A model generated the notes under the pieces. That model was not told where the DNA came from and made no database searches. It saw only the letters and a list, made by a program, of their open reading frames with translations. A program made the position numbers and the translations under genes. Below are positions 40,138-49,646 of a stretch of 64,000 bases of DNA, in pieces. The DNA is from Actinomycetota bacterium (GTDB lineage Bacteria > Actinomycetota > Acidimicrobiia > Acidimicrobiales > AC-14): contig JBFMCT010000003.1 of assembly GCA_040754375.1 (NCBI GenBank), positions 1-64,000 on the forward strand, given 5' to 3'. The stretch's first letter is position 1. Every line of letters begins with the position of its first letter.

Positions 40138-41234
40138 GGGGCCGGGACGACGATCTCGTTCACTTTCTGCAGTGCCTTCTGCTGGAGGCTCACGGGCAGG
40201 CGAGCGTAGTCAACGTCCTCGGCCAGCTCCTGGCCCTCGGTCAGCATGAAGGTCAGGAAGCCCTTGAGGGCCTCGCCCTTGGCCCGGTCGGTCTGGTTCT
40301 TGTAGACGAGGACCCACGTCGGGGCTGAGATCGGGTAGGAGGTGGCCCCGTCGGCGTTCAGCGGGTTGTACGTGAGGTCGGCATTGACCGGCACCCCGTC
40401 GAGGGCCGCCGAGGTCGCAGCCAGGGTCGGTGTCACCGGCTGGCCCGCCTTGTTTATGACCGAGGCGAACTTGAGCCCGCTGGCCTTGGCGTCGGCCAGG
40501 TCGACGTAACCGATGGCGCCGTTGGTGGACTGCACGATCTGGGCCACGCCGGTGTTGCCGTTGCCCGCCTGGGTGTCCGTGGGCCACTCGACGGTGGAGC
40601 CCGAGCCCCTGGTCCAGACGTTGGGCGCGGCGGCCGCCAGGTACTTGGTGAAGTTCTCGGTGGTACCGGAGCCGTCGGAGCGGTGGGCTACCACGATGGG
40701 GGTCGAAGGCAGCGACACACCCGCGTTGGTGGCCGCGATGGCGGGGTCGTTCCACACGGTGACTTGACGCTGGAAGATCCTGGCGATCGTGTCGGCGTTG
40801 AGGGACAAGCGGTCGACCCCGCTCAGGTTGTAGGAGACGGTGATGGGGGCCACGACAGTGGGGAAGTACAAGAACTCACCTTTGTACTTGGGGACGTCGT
40901 CCGCCCTCACCAGGCCGTCGCTGCCTGCGAAGTCGACGACACCGTCCTGCAGGTTCTGGCGCCCGGTGCCCGATCCGCCGCCCGCGTAGTTGACGGTGAC
41001 CGCCGGCTGGGCGTCCTTGAAGGCCAGGATCACCTCCTCGTAGAAGGCCCGCGGGAAGGTGGCACCCGAGCCGTTGAGGGTGGCCGCCGCCAGCTGCACC
41101 TGAGATGGCCCGCCCCCGCCCGTGCCGCCCGAGCCCGCGTCGCCACCGCCGCTGTCGCCGCAGGCCGCCGCGACCAGCCCCAGGCAGACGATGAGCGCCG
41201 GGGCCGCCAACCAACCATGTAACCGTCGCTTCAC
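40134..41234 (-). CDS. pstS: Phosphate-binding lipoprotein PstS, 366 aa
   Basis: A signal peptide ends in the lipobox VAAAC. A Gly/Ser-rich spacer leads to the binding domain: LNGSGATFPRAFYEEVILAF, NYAGGGSGTGRQNL, FAGSDGLVRADD and AHRSDGSGTTENFTKYL, all standard phosphate contacts. The GTG at 41234 has GAGAGG about 10 bases before it; the frame allows 8 more codons upstream. It is first in pstSCAB-phoU and follows a five-unit PHO-box array. Confidence 0.95.
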   Translation of the reverse strand: MKRRLHGWLAAPALIVCLGLVAAACGDSGGGDAGSGGTGGGGPSQVQLAAATLNGSGATFPRAFYEEVILAFKDAQPAVTVNYAGGGSGTGRQNLQDGVVDFAGSDGLVRADDVPKYKGEFLYFPTVVAPITVSYNLSGVDRLSLNADTIARIFQRQVTVWNDPAIAATNAGVSLPSTPIVVAHRSDGSGTTENFTKYLAAAAPNVWTRGSGSTVEWPTDTQAGNGNTGVAQIVQSTNGAIGYVDLADAKASGLKFASVINKAGQPVTPTLAATSAALDGVPVNADLTYNPLNADGATSYPISAPTWVLVYKNQTDRAKGEALKGFLTFMLTEGQELAEDVDYARLPVSLQQKALQKVNEIVVPAP

Positions 41235-41305
41235 TTGTGCCACCTCTCCGAGGGCCAAGGGGCCCGATCGCGCCGGGACATCCGATCGCTCCCCAAGGTA
41301 GGGAC

Positions 41306-41360
41306 CGCCCGTGAACGACCCCGGTACGTCAGGTGAACGCCGGTTGAACGGCGGGCGAAC
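41306..41360 (-). promoter_or_regulatory. PHO-box array of five 11-bp units upstream of pstS
   Basis: On the minus strand five consecutive 11-base units run GTTCGCCCGCC, GTTCAACCGGC, GTTCACCTGAC, GTACCGGGGTC and GTTCACGGGCG. Four begin GTTC and the phase is exact. This is the direct-repeat form bound by actinobacterial PhoP/RegX3 regulators. The array ends ~70 bases before the pstS start codon, in the correct orientation. It may also affect the divergent ftcD-like gene. Confidence 0.85.
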
Positions 41361-41425
41361 GGTTCGGGCGCCGGCGTGGGGCCCGGGGCCGGCGTGGGGC
41401 CCGGGGCCGACGTGGTGCAGGCTTG

Positions 41426-42313
41426 ATGGCCATGGCCAGAGCCCCCGCGCTGCTCGAGTGCGTGATCAACGTGAGCGAGGGTGCCGACGGCGCCGTCATC
41501 GACGCTTTGGTGGCCGCCGCCCAGCCCTGCCTGCTCGACGTGCACAGCGACCCCCACCACCACCGCTCGGTGCTGACCCTGGGCGGGCCAGGGCCGGAGG
41601 TCGAGGAGGCGGCCCGGGCGGTCACGACTGCGGCCGTGGGGCTCATCGACCTGGGCCTCCACGTCGGCGCCCACCCTCGGCTGGGCTCGGTCGACGTCGT
41701 GCCGTTCGTGCCCCTGGCCGGGGCAACATTGGCCGACGCCGTCGCCGCCCGGGACCGGTTCGCGGCCTGGGCCGGCCGCAAGCTGGGGGTCCCGTGCTTC
41801 GTCTACGGGCCCGAAAGAGGCCTCCCCGAGGTGAGGAGGCTGGCCTGGTCGGCAATCACGCCGTCGGCCGGGCCGGCCGTGGCCCATCCCCGGGCGGGGG
41901 CCATCTGCGTGGGGGCACGGCCCGTACTGGTGGCCTACAACCTCTGGCTGGCCCCGTCTGCAACCCTGGCCACTGCCCGGTCGATCGCCGCCGACCTGCG
42001 GTCACCGACGGTTAGGTCCCTGGGCCTCGACCTCGGGGGCCGGGCCCAGGTGTCCTGCAACCTCGTCGAGCCGGCGTCGACCGGCCCGGGCGACGTGTAC
42101 GACTTCGTGGCCGCCCGAGCCCCGGTGGAGCGGGCCGAACTGGTCGGGTTGGTCCCCGCGTCAGTGCTCGAGGCCGTGCCCCCGGCCCGCTGGGCCGAGC
42201 TCGACCTCGACGCCGACCGGACGATCGAGCACCGCCTGGCCGTCAGGCCGAGGCGGCCGGGCGCCGGGTCAGGGAACGCTGGCGGCGCAGGCGGCGCCGC
42301 TCCCGTTCGCTGA
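41426..42313 (+). CDS. Glutamate formimidoyltransferase (FtcD N-domain type), 295 aa
   Basis: This enzyme moves a formimino group from N-formiminoglutamate to tetrahydrofolate in histidine breakdown. The sequence opens LLECVINVSEGADGAVIDAL and has LHVGAHPRLGSVDVVPFVPL with the catalytic His, followed by CFVYGPERGLPEVRRLAW and VSCNLVEPASTGPGDVYDFV. It lacks the cyclodeaminase domain. No other hut gene is near. Its last ~70 bases overlap the convergent whiB gene, and the ending (Gly/Ala/Arg-rich) looks like read-through into antisense sequence. It is divergent from pstS. Confidence 0.88.
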   Translation: MAMARAPALLECVINVSEGADGAVIDALVAAAQPCLLDVHSDPHHHRSVLTLGGPGPEVEEAARAVTTAAVGLIDLGLHVGAHPRLGSVDVVPFVPLAGATLADAVAARDRFAAWAGRKLGVPCFVYGPERGLPEVRRLAWSAITPSAGPAVAHPRAGAICVGARPVLVAYNLWLAPSATLATARSIAADLRSPTVRSLGLDLGGRAQVSCNLVEPASTGPGDVYDFVAARAPVERAELVGLVPASVLEAVPPARWAELDLDADRTIEHRLAVRPRRPGAGSGNAGGAGGAAPVR

Positions 42314-42536
42314 GCCCGCCCCAGATGCCGAACTTCTCCCCGTTGACGAGGGCGTACTCCAAGCAGTCCTGCTGCACCACGCAAGCCCGGCACACCGCCT
42401 TGGCCTCGCGCGTCGACATGCCCCGCTCCGGGAAGAACAGGTCTGGATCGACTCCGAGGCAGTTGGCCTGAACTTGCCAGCTCCGGTCACCGACGTCGAA
42501 ACGGTGGCCCCGCCGCCCGCTCGCTGCTACCTCCAT
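42243..42536 (-). CDS. WhiB-family iron-sulfur regulator, WhiB2-like, 97 aa
   Basis: Four cluster cysteines are in place (Cys26, then Cys49 and Cys52 as CRAC, then Cys58), followed by the GIWGG turn and the basic tail ERERRRLRRQRSL. NCLGVDPDLFFPERGMSTREAKAVC is typical of the WhiB2/WhiB1 group linked to division and growth control. GGGGAGG lies 7 bases before the ATG at 42536, which decides the start; ~35 codons of open frame upstream are ignored. The 3' end overlaps the ftcD-like gene by 71 bases. Confidence 0.94.
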   Translation of the reverse strand: MEVAASGRRGHRFDVGDRSWQVQANCLGVDPDLFFPERGMSTREAKAVCRACVVQQDCLEYALVNGEKFGIWGGLSERERRRLRRQRSLTRRPAASA

Positions 42537-42643
42537 CGGTGGGCCTCCCCTCATGTGATTGGCACCGATGTAATTACAACTGTGTGAGATCATTGCCCCG
42601 CAGGGGCCCCGCGCGCAACCCGTAAGTCGGAAAATGGCCACTT

Positions 42644-43144
42644 ATGCGTCTCGAAGCAGCCCGAACTGACATAACCCGAGAAGCGGTCGACGCCGTCGTG
42701 AACGCCGCCAACGAGGCCCTGGCCGGCGGTGGCGGGGTCGACGGGGCCATCCACCGGGCCGCCGGGTGGGTGGAGATGGCCGAGGCCTGCCGCCGGCTGG
42801 GGGGCTGTGCCACGGGCGACGCCAAGCCCACCCCCGGCTTCGCGCTGGCCGCCCGCTGGGTCATCCACACCGTCGGCCCCGTCTACCGGGGTGGGCACGA
42901 GGGCGAGGCCGAGCTACTGGCGTCCTGCTACCGCCGCTGCCTGGAGGTGGCCGACGAGCTGGGTGCCCGGTCGGTGGCCTTCCCGGCCATCTCGACGGGC
43001 GTCTACGGATACCCGGCCGACGAGGCGGCCACCATCGCCGTCCTCACCCTGGCGGCCACGCCCACCGAGGTCGAGCTCGTCCGCCTGGTCGCCTTCGACG
43101 AACGCACGCTCTCGCTCTACGAGGCTCGGCTGGGCACCCTATGA
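42644..43144 (+). CDS. Macro-domain protein (ADP-ribose hydrolase type), 166 aa
   Basis: The sequence has [26 protein letters not shown], the ADP-ribose-binding and catalytic motif of MacroD/YmdB-type enzymes. [11 protein letters not shown] and [21 protein letters not shown] follow, the second phosphate loop. It removes ADP-ribose from proteins or O-acetyl-ADP-ribose in studied relatives. The gene stands alone, divergent from whiB, and overlaps the end of the VWA gene by 6 bases. Confidence 0.93.
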   Translation: MRLEAARTDITREAVDAVVNAANEALAGGGGVDGAIHRAAGWVEMAEACRRLGGCATGDAKPTPGFALAARWVIHTVGPVYRGGHEGEAELLASCYRRCLEVADELGARSVAFPAISTGVYGYPADEAATIAVLTLAATPTEVELVRLVAFDERTLSLYEARLGTL

Positions 43145-45142
43145 GGCCGGGCGGCGCCTGAGCGTCGGGCGGTTGTCGAGGAAGTCGAGCAGAACGTAGC
43201 TGCCGAGGCTGCCCGGTGTGGTCACGAACACCCGGCCCCGGTTCACAGCCGCCACCTGGCGGACGAACGCCTCCAGCCGCTCGGTGGCGTCGAGCAGGAA
43301 GGTGTTGATGCGGATCCCCTCGGCCGTGCAGCGCAGGACCTCAGCCATGGTCGCCTCCAGGGTCTGGCGCGCCGGCGGGTAGTGGAAGAAGACGTCGCCC
43401 CCGGGCCTGGTGTGGGCCGTCGGCTCGCCGTCGGTGACCAGCAGCACCTGGCGGGTACCGCCGCGGTGGGCCAGCATCCGGCGGGCCAGTTGGAGGGCGT
43501 GCTGGACATTCGTGCCGTACACGAAGTCCCACGACACCTCGGGCAGGTCCTGGGGGCGCAGCTCCCGGGCCACCTCGCTGAAGACCACCAGGCCCAGGTA
43601 GTCCTGGGGGAACCGGGACGAGATCAAGGCGTGCAGGGCCATAGCCGTCTTCTTGGCGGCCAGGAAGTTGTCGCCCATGGGCATCGACAGCGACAGGTCG
43701 AGCAGCAGGACCGTCGACGTGCGGGTCAGGGCCTCGGTGCGGGCCACCTCGAAGTCCTCGGGACGGAGGCCGACGGGCACACCCGGCCCGGCCCGGGCCA
43801 CGGCGTTGCGCACGGTGCGCTCGATGTCGAGCTCGAAGCGGTCGCCGTACTCGTAGGGCTTGGTCTCGTAGGTGGCCTCGTGGCCCGCGCCCGCCCGGTC
43901 GACGGCGTGGCCCCCGAAGCGGTCGGGCGCCAGGCCGGCGAAGAGGTCGGCCAGGGCCTTCTGGCCCAGCCTCCGCATCCCGTGGGGGGTGAGCTCGGAG
44001 CGCCCCTCCTTGCGGGCCACCAGTCCGGCTTCCTCCAGTGCCCGCCCCAGGGCGGCCAGGCGGTCGAGGTCGGCGGCCGCGTCCGCGCCCAGCAGCGCGC
44101 GGGCGGCGTCGAGGTCGACCTCGGAGAGCTGGGCGGGGGTGGCCGCGTTGACCAGGAGGTTCTCGAGTTGGTCGAGCCGGCTCAGCTCGCCCATGAGCGC
44201 GGCCGCCTCGGTCATCGACAGGGGGTCGTCGCCCTCGAAGCCATATCCCTGGCCCCACCCCATCTGCGGGAAGGCGGCCTGGAGGTTGCGGCCCAACTGG
44301 TCTACCTGCCAGCGCAGGTCGACGTCGTCGAGGAGCTGGTCGGAGAGGGCCTGGAGCTGGGCCCGCTGCTCGGGTGACATCGAGCCGAGGAGCGACTGCA
44401 TGGCCGCCATCTGGCGGGCCATCTGCTCCAGCAGCTCGTCGAGGGAACGGGGGTGCCCGGGGAAGAAGTCGCCGTAGCGGTCCATGAACGCCTCGAAGTC
44501 GGGCTCCTCACCCCGGGCCCGCTGGTCGAGCATGCGGTTGAGGGCGGCCAGCATGTCCTTGAAACGGGCCATGTCCTCGGCCGACATGGCCTGCATGGCC
44601 CCGGCCATCTCGTTGAACCGGCTAGCCAGCAGCTGCCGTCGCAGGCGGTCGAGGAGCCGCTCGAAGCGGGCCTCGGCGGGCGCCGACGTGAACTGGTAGC
44701 GCCTGAGGGCGTCCACCTGGCCGGCCAGGTCGGCGGGCAGCAGGTCGAGCTCCAGGCGGCGCTCGGCCGCGGCCGCCTCCCCGTTCTCGCGCCGGCGGCT
44801 GTCACCCGAGGCCCGGGCTTGGCGTTCGGCGTCATCGACCGCCAGCCGCTCCTCGTCGACGATGTCCCGCAGCTCACGGGCGATCTCTTCGTAGACGCCG
44901 CCCAGGTCGTAGCGCTCGAGGGTGCTCCGGCGGCGCTCGCGCAGCCGTTCGAGCAGGTCCCGCAGGCCCTGGACGTGGCGCCCGTCGTGCTCGAACCCGC
45001 CCTGGAGCAGGCGGCGCAGGGCGGCGTTCACGTCGCCGTGGTAGAGCAAGTCGTCGGCCACCGCGTCCAGCACGTCCTGGCCGGCGAGCGCGGGCACGGC
45101 CTGGGTGCCGTCCCAGCGCGAGTAGCGGTGCCGGCCGCCCAT
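43139..45142 (-). CDS. VWA-domain protein partner of a MoxR-type ATPase, 667 aa
   Basis: The first ~450 residues are mostly charged helices, including a Met-rich part ([27 protein letters not shown]), with no known enzyme motif. The C-terminal ~190 residues are a von Willebrand A domain with the metal site D482-x-S-x-S486 ([11 protein letters not shown]), [11 protein letters not shown] and [12 protein letters not shown]. It follows the AAA+ ATPase by 9 bases. Such pairs act like magnesium chelatase I/D subunits to remodel a client protein; the client is unknown. Confidence 0.87.
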   Translation of the reverse strand: MGGRHRYSRWDGTQAVPALAGQDVLDAVADDLLYHGDVNAALRRLLQGGFEHDGRHVQGLRDLLERLRERRRSTLERYDLGGVYEEIARELRDIVDEERLAVDDAERQARASGDSRRRENGEAAAAERRLELDLLPADLAGQVDALRRYQFTSAPAEARFERLLDRLRRQLLASRFNEMAGAMQAMSAEDMARFKDMLAALNRMLDQRARGEEPDFEAFMDRYGDFFPGHPRSLDELLEQMARQMAAMQSLLGSMSPEQRAQLQALSDQLLDDVDLRWQVDQLGRNLQAAFPQMGWGQGYGFEGDDPLSMTEAAALMGELSRLDQLENLLVNAATPAQLSEVDLDAARALLGADAAADLDRLAALGRALEEAGLVARKEGRSELTPHGMRRLGQKALADLFAGLAPDRFGGHAVDRAGAGHEATYETKPYEYGDRFELDIERTVRNAVARAGPGVPVGLRPEDFEVARTEALTRTSTVLLLDLSLSMPMGDNFLAAKKTAMALHALISSRFPQDYLGLVVFSEVARELRPQDLPEVSWDFVYGTNVQHALQLARRMLAHRGGTRQVLLVTDGEPTAHTRPGGDVFFHYPPARQTLEATMAEVLRCTAEGIRINTFLLDATERLEAFVRQVAAVNRGRVFVTTPGSLGSYVLLDFLDNRPTLRRRPAS

Positions 45143-45151
45143 CTACAGCCC

Positions 45152-46552
45152 CTAGCCCCGGCCCCGGTAGGTCGCCCGCCCGGCCACCGCGTCCTTGTTC
45201 AGCCGGCGGCTGAGGTGGAGGCCCTCGAGCACCAGCTCAACGGCCGAGGCCACCGCACCCGGGCTCTCGCCCTCCACCAGACCCGCGACGGCCCCCCGGA
45301 GCTGAGGGAAGCGGGCCAGGACCTTCTGGTACTCGGGCGAGGCCACGTCCTCTCCCACCTCGACCGTGGCGCCGCCCTCGAAGTCCGACGTGACAGTTCC
45401 GAGCCCGACCACCCGCTGGCGGAAGACGGCGTGCACCGCCGAGCTGACCAGCTTGGCGATCACGTCGTCGGCCTCGGTCCCGTCGAAGGTCTCGATCTCC
45501 AGCTTGCCGGCCGTGGACGCCACCACTGCCCCAAGGTCGCTGACCCGGGGCACGGCCACGGCCTCGCCCAGCCGCAGCGCCCGGCGCACGGCGTTGGCCA
45601 CCATCGTCTCGAAGTTGGCCACCGACAGGCGCACCGAGACCCCCGAACGCTGGTTGACGTTGGGGTGGCGCCTGGCCTGCTGGCTGATCGTGGCCACGAT
45701 CTCGGCCATGAAGCCGGGCACCTCGACCCGAGGGCCGCCCCCGCCCGTGGCCGGTGCCCGCCACTCCTGGTGGACGACGGCCAGTTCGGTGGCCGAGTCG
45801 GGCGGGTAGTGGGTGCGGACCTGGCTGCCGAAGCGGTCCTTGAGAGGCGTGATGATGCGGCCCCGGTTGGTGTAGTCCTCGGGGTTGGCCGACGCCACCA
45901 GCAGGACGTCGAGGGGCAGGCGCACCTTGTAGCCCCGCACCTGGACATCGCGCTCCTCCAGCACGTTGAGCAGGCCCACCTGGATGCGCTCGCTCAGGTC
46001 GGGTAGCTCGTTGATGGCGAAGATCCCCCGGTTGGTACGGGGCACCAGGCCGTAGTGGAGGGTGAGCTCGTCGGACAGGTAGCGGCCCTCGGCCACCCGG
46101 ATGGGGTCGACCTCGCCGATCAGATCGGCGATGGACGTGTCGGGGGTGGCCAGCTTCTCGCCGAACCGCTGCTGGCGCCCGACCCACTCGACGGGGGCCT
46201 CGTCGCCCAGTTCGGCCACGACGTCGCGGGCGTAGCGCGACACCGGGTGATAGGGGTCGTCGTTGATCTCCGAGCCGGCGACCACCGGCACCTCCTCGTC
46301 GAGCAGCTCGACCAGGGCGCGGATGATGCGGGTCTTGGCCTGGCCCCGCTCGCCCAGCAGGATCACGTCGTGGCCCGCCAGCAGGGCGTTCTCCAACTGG
46401 GGCAGCACGGTGTCGTCGAAGCCGAGCACGCCGCTGACCAGGGGCTCACGGGCGGCCACCCGGCGGGCGACGTTGCGCCGCACCTCCTCTTTGACGGGCA
46501 CCGACTGCCAGCCCGAGCGCCGCAGCTCGCCGAGGGTCGTGGGGCGCGACAT
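45152..46552 (-). CDS. MoxR/ChlI-type AAA+ ATPase, 466 aa
   Basis: Walker A is GERGQAKT (67-74). The Walker B position reads GIFAINELPDLSERIQVGLLNVLEERDVQVRG, with the helix-2 insertion typical of magnesium-chelatase-like and MoxR ATPases. Sensor 1 is LLVASANPEDYTNRGRIITPLKDRFGSQVRTHYP. It is the motor partner of the VWA protein that follows. ATG 46552 is preferred to a GTG three codons earlier. Function is likely protein remodelling or metal insertion. Confidence 0.88.
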   Translation of the reverse strand: MSRPTTLGELRRSGWQSVPVKEEVRRNVARRVAAREPLVSGVLGFDDTVLPQLENALLAGHDVILLGERGQAKTRIIRALVELLDEEVPVVAGSEINDDPYHPVSRYARDVVAELGDEAPVEWVGRQQRFGEKLATPDTSIADLIGEVDPIRVAEGRYLSDELTLHYGLVPRTNRGIFAINELPDLSERIQVGLLNVLEERDVQVRGYKVRLPLDVLLVASANPEDYTNRGRIITPLKDRFGSQVRTHYPPDSATELAVVHQEWRAPATGGGGPRVEVPGFMAEIVATISQQARRHPNVNQRSGVSVRLSVANFETMVANAVRRALRLGEAVAVPRVSDLGAVVASTAGKLEIETFDGTEADDVIAKLVSSAVHAVFRQRVVGLGTVTSDFEGGATVEVGEDVASPEYQKVLARFPQLRGAVAGLVEGESPGAVASAVELVLEGLHLSRRLNKDAVAGRATYRGRG

Positions 46553-46608
46553 GGCGATCACCGTACCGGCCGCCTCCTGGTTGTGGTCCCCGCCTACTGT
46601 GGCGGGCC

Positions 46609-47373
46609 GTGGAAAGGGCCCTCGCCTACGTGATCGGCGTGATCCTGCTGTGTGACCTCGCGGTGGTCGGCGTCCACCTGCTCGACGAACGCACCTCGCT
46701 GGTCAGCGGCGTGCCGGCCGTCGAGCGCCGGGGCCCGGACGAGGTCGAGGTCGTGCCCGGCGAGGGCCAGGCGTTCGTACGGGGCACGGCCGAGCGGGTG
46801 GTCGCCGAGCAGGCCCAGGTCCAAGCCCTCAAGACGCCCCTTACCATCACCGCCGTCGAACGGGGCGAGGGCCGCCTGGAGATCGAGCAGGCGATCGTGG
46901 GGGGCCGCCGGGTGACGATCTCGTGGGACGGGGGCACTCCCCTGCCCCTGTCCGGCGGGGGCGAACTGGTGCTGGGGGCCACCTACGTCGAGGTCGGGCC
47001 CGAGGGGGTCATGTACCGCCTCGACGGCGCCCCCCGGCGGTTCACCGCCGGCACCTACACCGCGGGCGCGGCCGTGGGGGTCGGGGAGGCAGGCATCGCC
47101 GCCCCCCGCGACAGCGTGCGCTTCACGGCCGACGACCAGACCGTGCTGGTGTCCCGGGGAGGCGTGGTCGTACGTCGCGACCCGGCACCCCTCGACCTGC
47201 TCGGGCCGGGAGCCGTCCTGGTCGAGGGCTCGCTCGACGTCCAGTGGCCCGACCGGCGCCAGGAGGTGACCAGAGTGACGTTCGACGGGGGCCCGTACCG
47301 CGTGACCGTGACACCAGGCGGTGGGCGTACGAGCATCGACGCCATCTTCCAGGGCCGGCTCGACATCGCCTGA
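46609..47373 (+). CDS. Membrane-anchored beta-rich protein, unknown, 254 aa
   Basis: An N-terminal helix (ALAYVIGVILLCDLAVVGVHLL) is followed by a beta-strand-rich external region of short alternating strands (VEVVPGEGQAFVRGTAERVVAE, RVTISWDGGTPLPLSGGGELVLGATYVEVG, DQTVLVSRGGVVVRRDPAP). I do not recognise a family. The Gly-rich strand pattern resembles small carbohydrate- or peptide-binding folds. The GTG at 46609 opens the helix. It is divergent from the AAA+ gene and 44 bases upstream of the Fur-family gene. Confidence 0.65.
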   Translation: MERALAYVIGVILLCDLAVVGVHLLDERTSLVSGVPAVERRGPDEVEVVPGEGQAFVRGTAERVVAEQAQVQALKTPLTITAVERGEGRLEIEQAIVGGRRVTISWDGGTPLPLSGGGELVLGATYVEVGPEGVMYRLDGAPRRFTAGTYTAGAAVGVGEAGIAAPRDSVRFTADDQTVLVSRGGVVVRRDPAPLDLLGPGAVLVEGSLDVQWPDRRQEVTRVTFDGGPYRVTVTPGGGRTSIDAIFQGRLDIA

Positions 47374-47417
47374 GGCCCGGCCCGGCACTCGCCCCGGCCC
47401 CGGTAGGCTGGCTCGCC

Positions 47418-47867
47418 GTGCCGTCCGACCTCCAGACCACCGAGCTGCATGACACCGCCACCACTCGCCTGCGCACTGTCCACCAGCGCTACACGCCCGG
47501 GCGCCAGGCCCTCGTCGACGTGCTGGCCGCGGCCGGGCGGCCGCTGTCGATACCCGAGATCCTGGCCACCGGCTCGTCGGTGCCCCAGAGCTCGGTGTAC
47601 CGCAACCTCACGGTGCTGGAGCAGGCCGGGGTGGTGCGCAAAGTCCAAGGTGGTGACGAGTTCTCCCGGTTCGAGCTGGCCGAGGAGCTGACCAGCCATC
47701 ACCACCACCTCGTGTGCCAGTCGTGCGGGTCGGTCGACGACTACACCGTGCCCCCCCGCTTCGAGCGCACCATGGCCAAGGCCATCGACGAAGTGGCGGC
47801 CCGGACCGGCTTCCGTACCGACTTCCACCGCCTCGACCTCGTAGGCACCTGCTCACGCTGCGCCTGA
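47418..47867 (+). CDS. Fur-family metalloregulator, 149 aa
   Basis: The winged helix is TPGRQALVDVLAAAGRPLSIPEIL, SVPQSSVYRNLTVLEQAGVVRKV. The dimer domain has HHHHLVCQSCG, with the His-rich and first CxxC zinc site, and the protein ends TCSRCA with the second CxxC. Both structural-zinc cysteine pairs are present. Whether it senses iron or zinc cannot be settled. It ends 16 bases before sdhA on the same strand, so it is probably co-transcribed with sdhAB. The GTG at 47418 is the first start after the previous gene. Confidence 0.9.
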   Translation: MPSDLQTTELHDTATTRLRTVHQRYTPGRQALVDVLAAAGRPLSIPEILATGSSVPQSSVYRNLTVLEQAGVVRKVQGGDEFSRFELAEELTSHHHHLVCQSCGSVDDYTVPPRFERTMAKAIDEVAARTGFRTDFHRLDLVGTCSRCA

Positions 47868-47883
47868 GCGGGAGGACCTGGCT

Positions 47884-49641
47884 GTGAGCGGAGGGCCCCC
47901 CACAGTCCACCACCACAGCTACGACGCCGTCATCGTCGGCGCCGGAGGCGCGGGCCTGCGGGCCGCCATCGAGTGCGCCGGGCGCTGCCGCACGGCCGTG
48001 ATCACCAAGCTCTACCCCACTCGCTCGCACACCGGCGCGGCCCAGGGCGGCATGTGCGCGGCCCTGGCCAACGTCGAGGAGGACTCCTGGGAGTGGCACG
48101 CCTTCGACACGGTGAAGGGCGGTGACTACCTCGTCGACCAGCCGGCGGCCGAGATCATGTGCCGCGAGGCGGTCGACGCCGTGATCGAACTGGAGCACTT
48201 CGGCCTGCCCTTCAACCGCACGGCCGACGGGCGCATCGACCAGCGCCGCTTCGGAGGCCACACCCGCAACCACGGCGAGGCGCCCGTGCGCCGGGCCTGC
48301 TACGCGGCCGACCGTACGGGCCACATGATCCTGCAGACCCTCTACCAGCAGTGCCTGGCCCGGGGCGTCGACTTCCACGACGAGCTCCAGGTGCTCGACC
48401 TGGCCTTCGGGAGCGGCGGTGAAGTGGCCGCGGTGGTGGCCTACGAGCAGGCCACCGGCGACCTGCACGTGTTCGCCACCCGGGGGGTACTTTTCGCCAC
48501 CGGCGGGTTCGGGAAGATGTTCAAGGTCTCGTCCAACGCCCACACCCTGACGGGCGACGGCCCCGCCCTGCTCCTGCGCCACGGCCTGCCCTTGGAGGAC
48601 ATGGAGTTCTTCCAGTTCCACCCCACCGGGATCCACAAGCTCGGCATCCTCCTGTCGGAGGCGGCCCGGGGCGAGGGCGGCATCCTGCGTAACGCCGAAG
48701 GCGAGCGGTTCATGGAGCGCTACGCCCCCACCGTGAAAGACCTGGCGCCGCGCGACATGGTCAGCCGGGCCATGCTCACCGAGGTCCGCCAGGGCCGGGG
48801 GTGTGGCGAGGACAAGGACTACCTCCACCTCGACCTCACCCACCTGCCGCCCGAGCAGATCGACGCCAAGCTGCCCGACATAGCCGAGTTCGTCCGCACT
48901 TACCAGGGCCTCGAACCGAAGACCGACCTCGTGCCCATCCAGCCGACGGCCCACTACGCCATGGGCGGGATCCCCACCAACGTCCACGCCGAGGTCGTGC
49001 GGGACGCGGCCGGAACCGTCGTCCCCGGCCTGTTCGCAGCCGGGGAGTGCGCGTGCGTGTCGGTGCACGGGGCCAACCGCCTGGGCACCAACTCCTTGCT
49101 CGACATCGTCGTGTTCGGCCGGCGAGGGGGAGCCCGGATGGCCGAGTTCGTGGCCGGCGCGGCCCAGCCGGAGGTACCCGACGACACCGCCGGACCGGTG
49201 GCGGCCACCATCGAGCGCCTCAAGGCGTCGAGCGGCCCCGAGAAGGTGGCCGACGTGCGCTCCGCCCTCCAGGCCGAGATGACCGACAAGGCCTCGGTGT
49301 TCCGCACCGGGGAGTCGCTGACGGCCGCCCTGGCGACTATCGAAGGCCTGCGCCACCGCTACCGCGACGTAGCCATCGACGACAAGGGCGACCGCTACAA
49401 CTACGACCTCACCGAAGCCCTCGAGCTGGGCTTCCTGCTCGACCTGGCCGAGACCGTGGTGGTGGCTGCCCTGGCCCGCACCGAGAGCCGGGGGGCCCAC
49501 TTCCGCGACGACCACCCCAACCGCGACGACGCCCACTGGATGCGCCACTCGCTCGTCTCGAGGGGCCCGGACGGCCGCCTGTCCCTCGCTTACCGGCCTG
49601 TCGAAGGCGGCCAGTACCAGCCGATGGAACGGAAGTACTGA
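47884..49641 (+). CDS. sdhA: Succinate dehydrogenase flavoprotein subunit SdhA, 585 aa
   Basis: SdhA oxidises succinate to fumarate in the TCA cycle and passes electrons to SdhB. Features are VIVGAGGAGLRAAIECA (FAD-binding), SHTGAAQGGMCAAL with the His that links FAD covalently, FFQFHPTG, RGEGGILRNAEGERFMERY and QPTAHYAMGGIPTNVHAEV, with catalytic Arg/His in LAPRDMVSRAM. Length and motif order are complete. A GTG start is used. The sdhB gene follows by 5 bases; no sdhC or sdhD lies beside them. Confidence 0.95.
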   Translation: MSGGPPTVHHHSYDAVIVGAGGAGLRAAIECAGRCRTAVITKLYPTRSHTGAAQGGMCAALANVEEDSWEWHAFDTVKGGDYLVDQPAAEIMCREAVDAVIELEHFGLPFNRTADGRIDQRRFGGHTRNHGEAPVRRACYAADRTGHMILQTLYQQCLARGVDFHDELQVLDLAFGSGGEVAAVVAYEQATGDLHVFATRGVLFATGGFGKMFKVSSNAHTLTGDGPALLLRHGLPLEDMEFFQFHPTGIHKLGILLSEAARGEGGILRNAEGERFMERYAPTVKDLAPRDMVSRAMLTEVRQGRGCGEDKDYLHLDLTHLPPEQIDAKLPDIAEFVRTYQGLEPKTDLVPIQPTAHYAMGGIPTNVHAEVVRDAAGTVVPGLFAAGECACVSVHGANRLGTNSLLDIVVFGRRGGARMAEFVAGAAQPEVPDDTAGPVAATIERLKASSGPEKVADVRSALQAEMTDKASVFRTGESLTAALATIEGLRHRYRDVAIDDKGDRYNYDLTEALELGFLLDLAETVVVAALARTESRGAHFRDDHPNRDDAHWMRHSLVSRGPDGRLSLAYRPVEGGQYQPMERKY

Positions 49642-49646
49642 GCCCC

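Noticed and set aside
42569-42578. TGTAATTACA palindrome in the whiB/macro gap
   Set aside because: It is AT-rich and tidy, but only 10 bases. I could not fit a convincing -35/-10 pair or regulator type around it.
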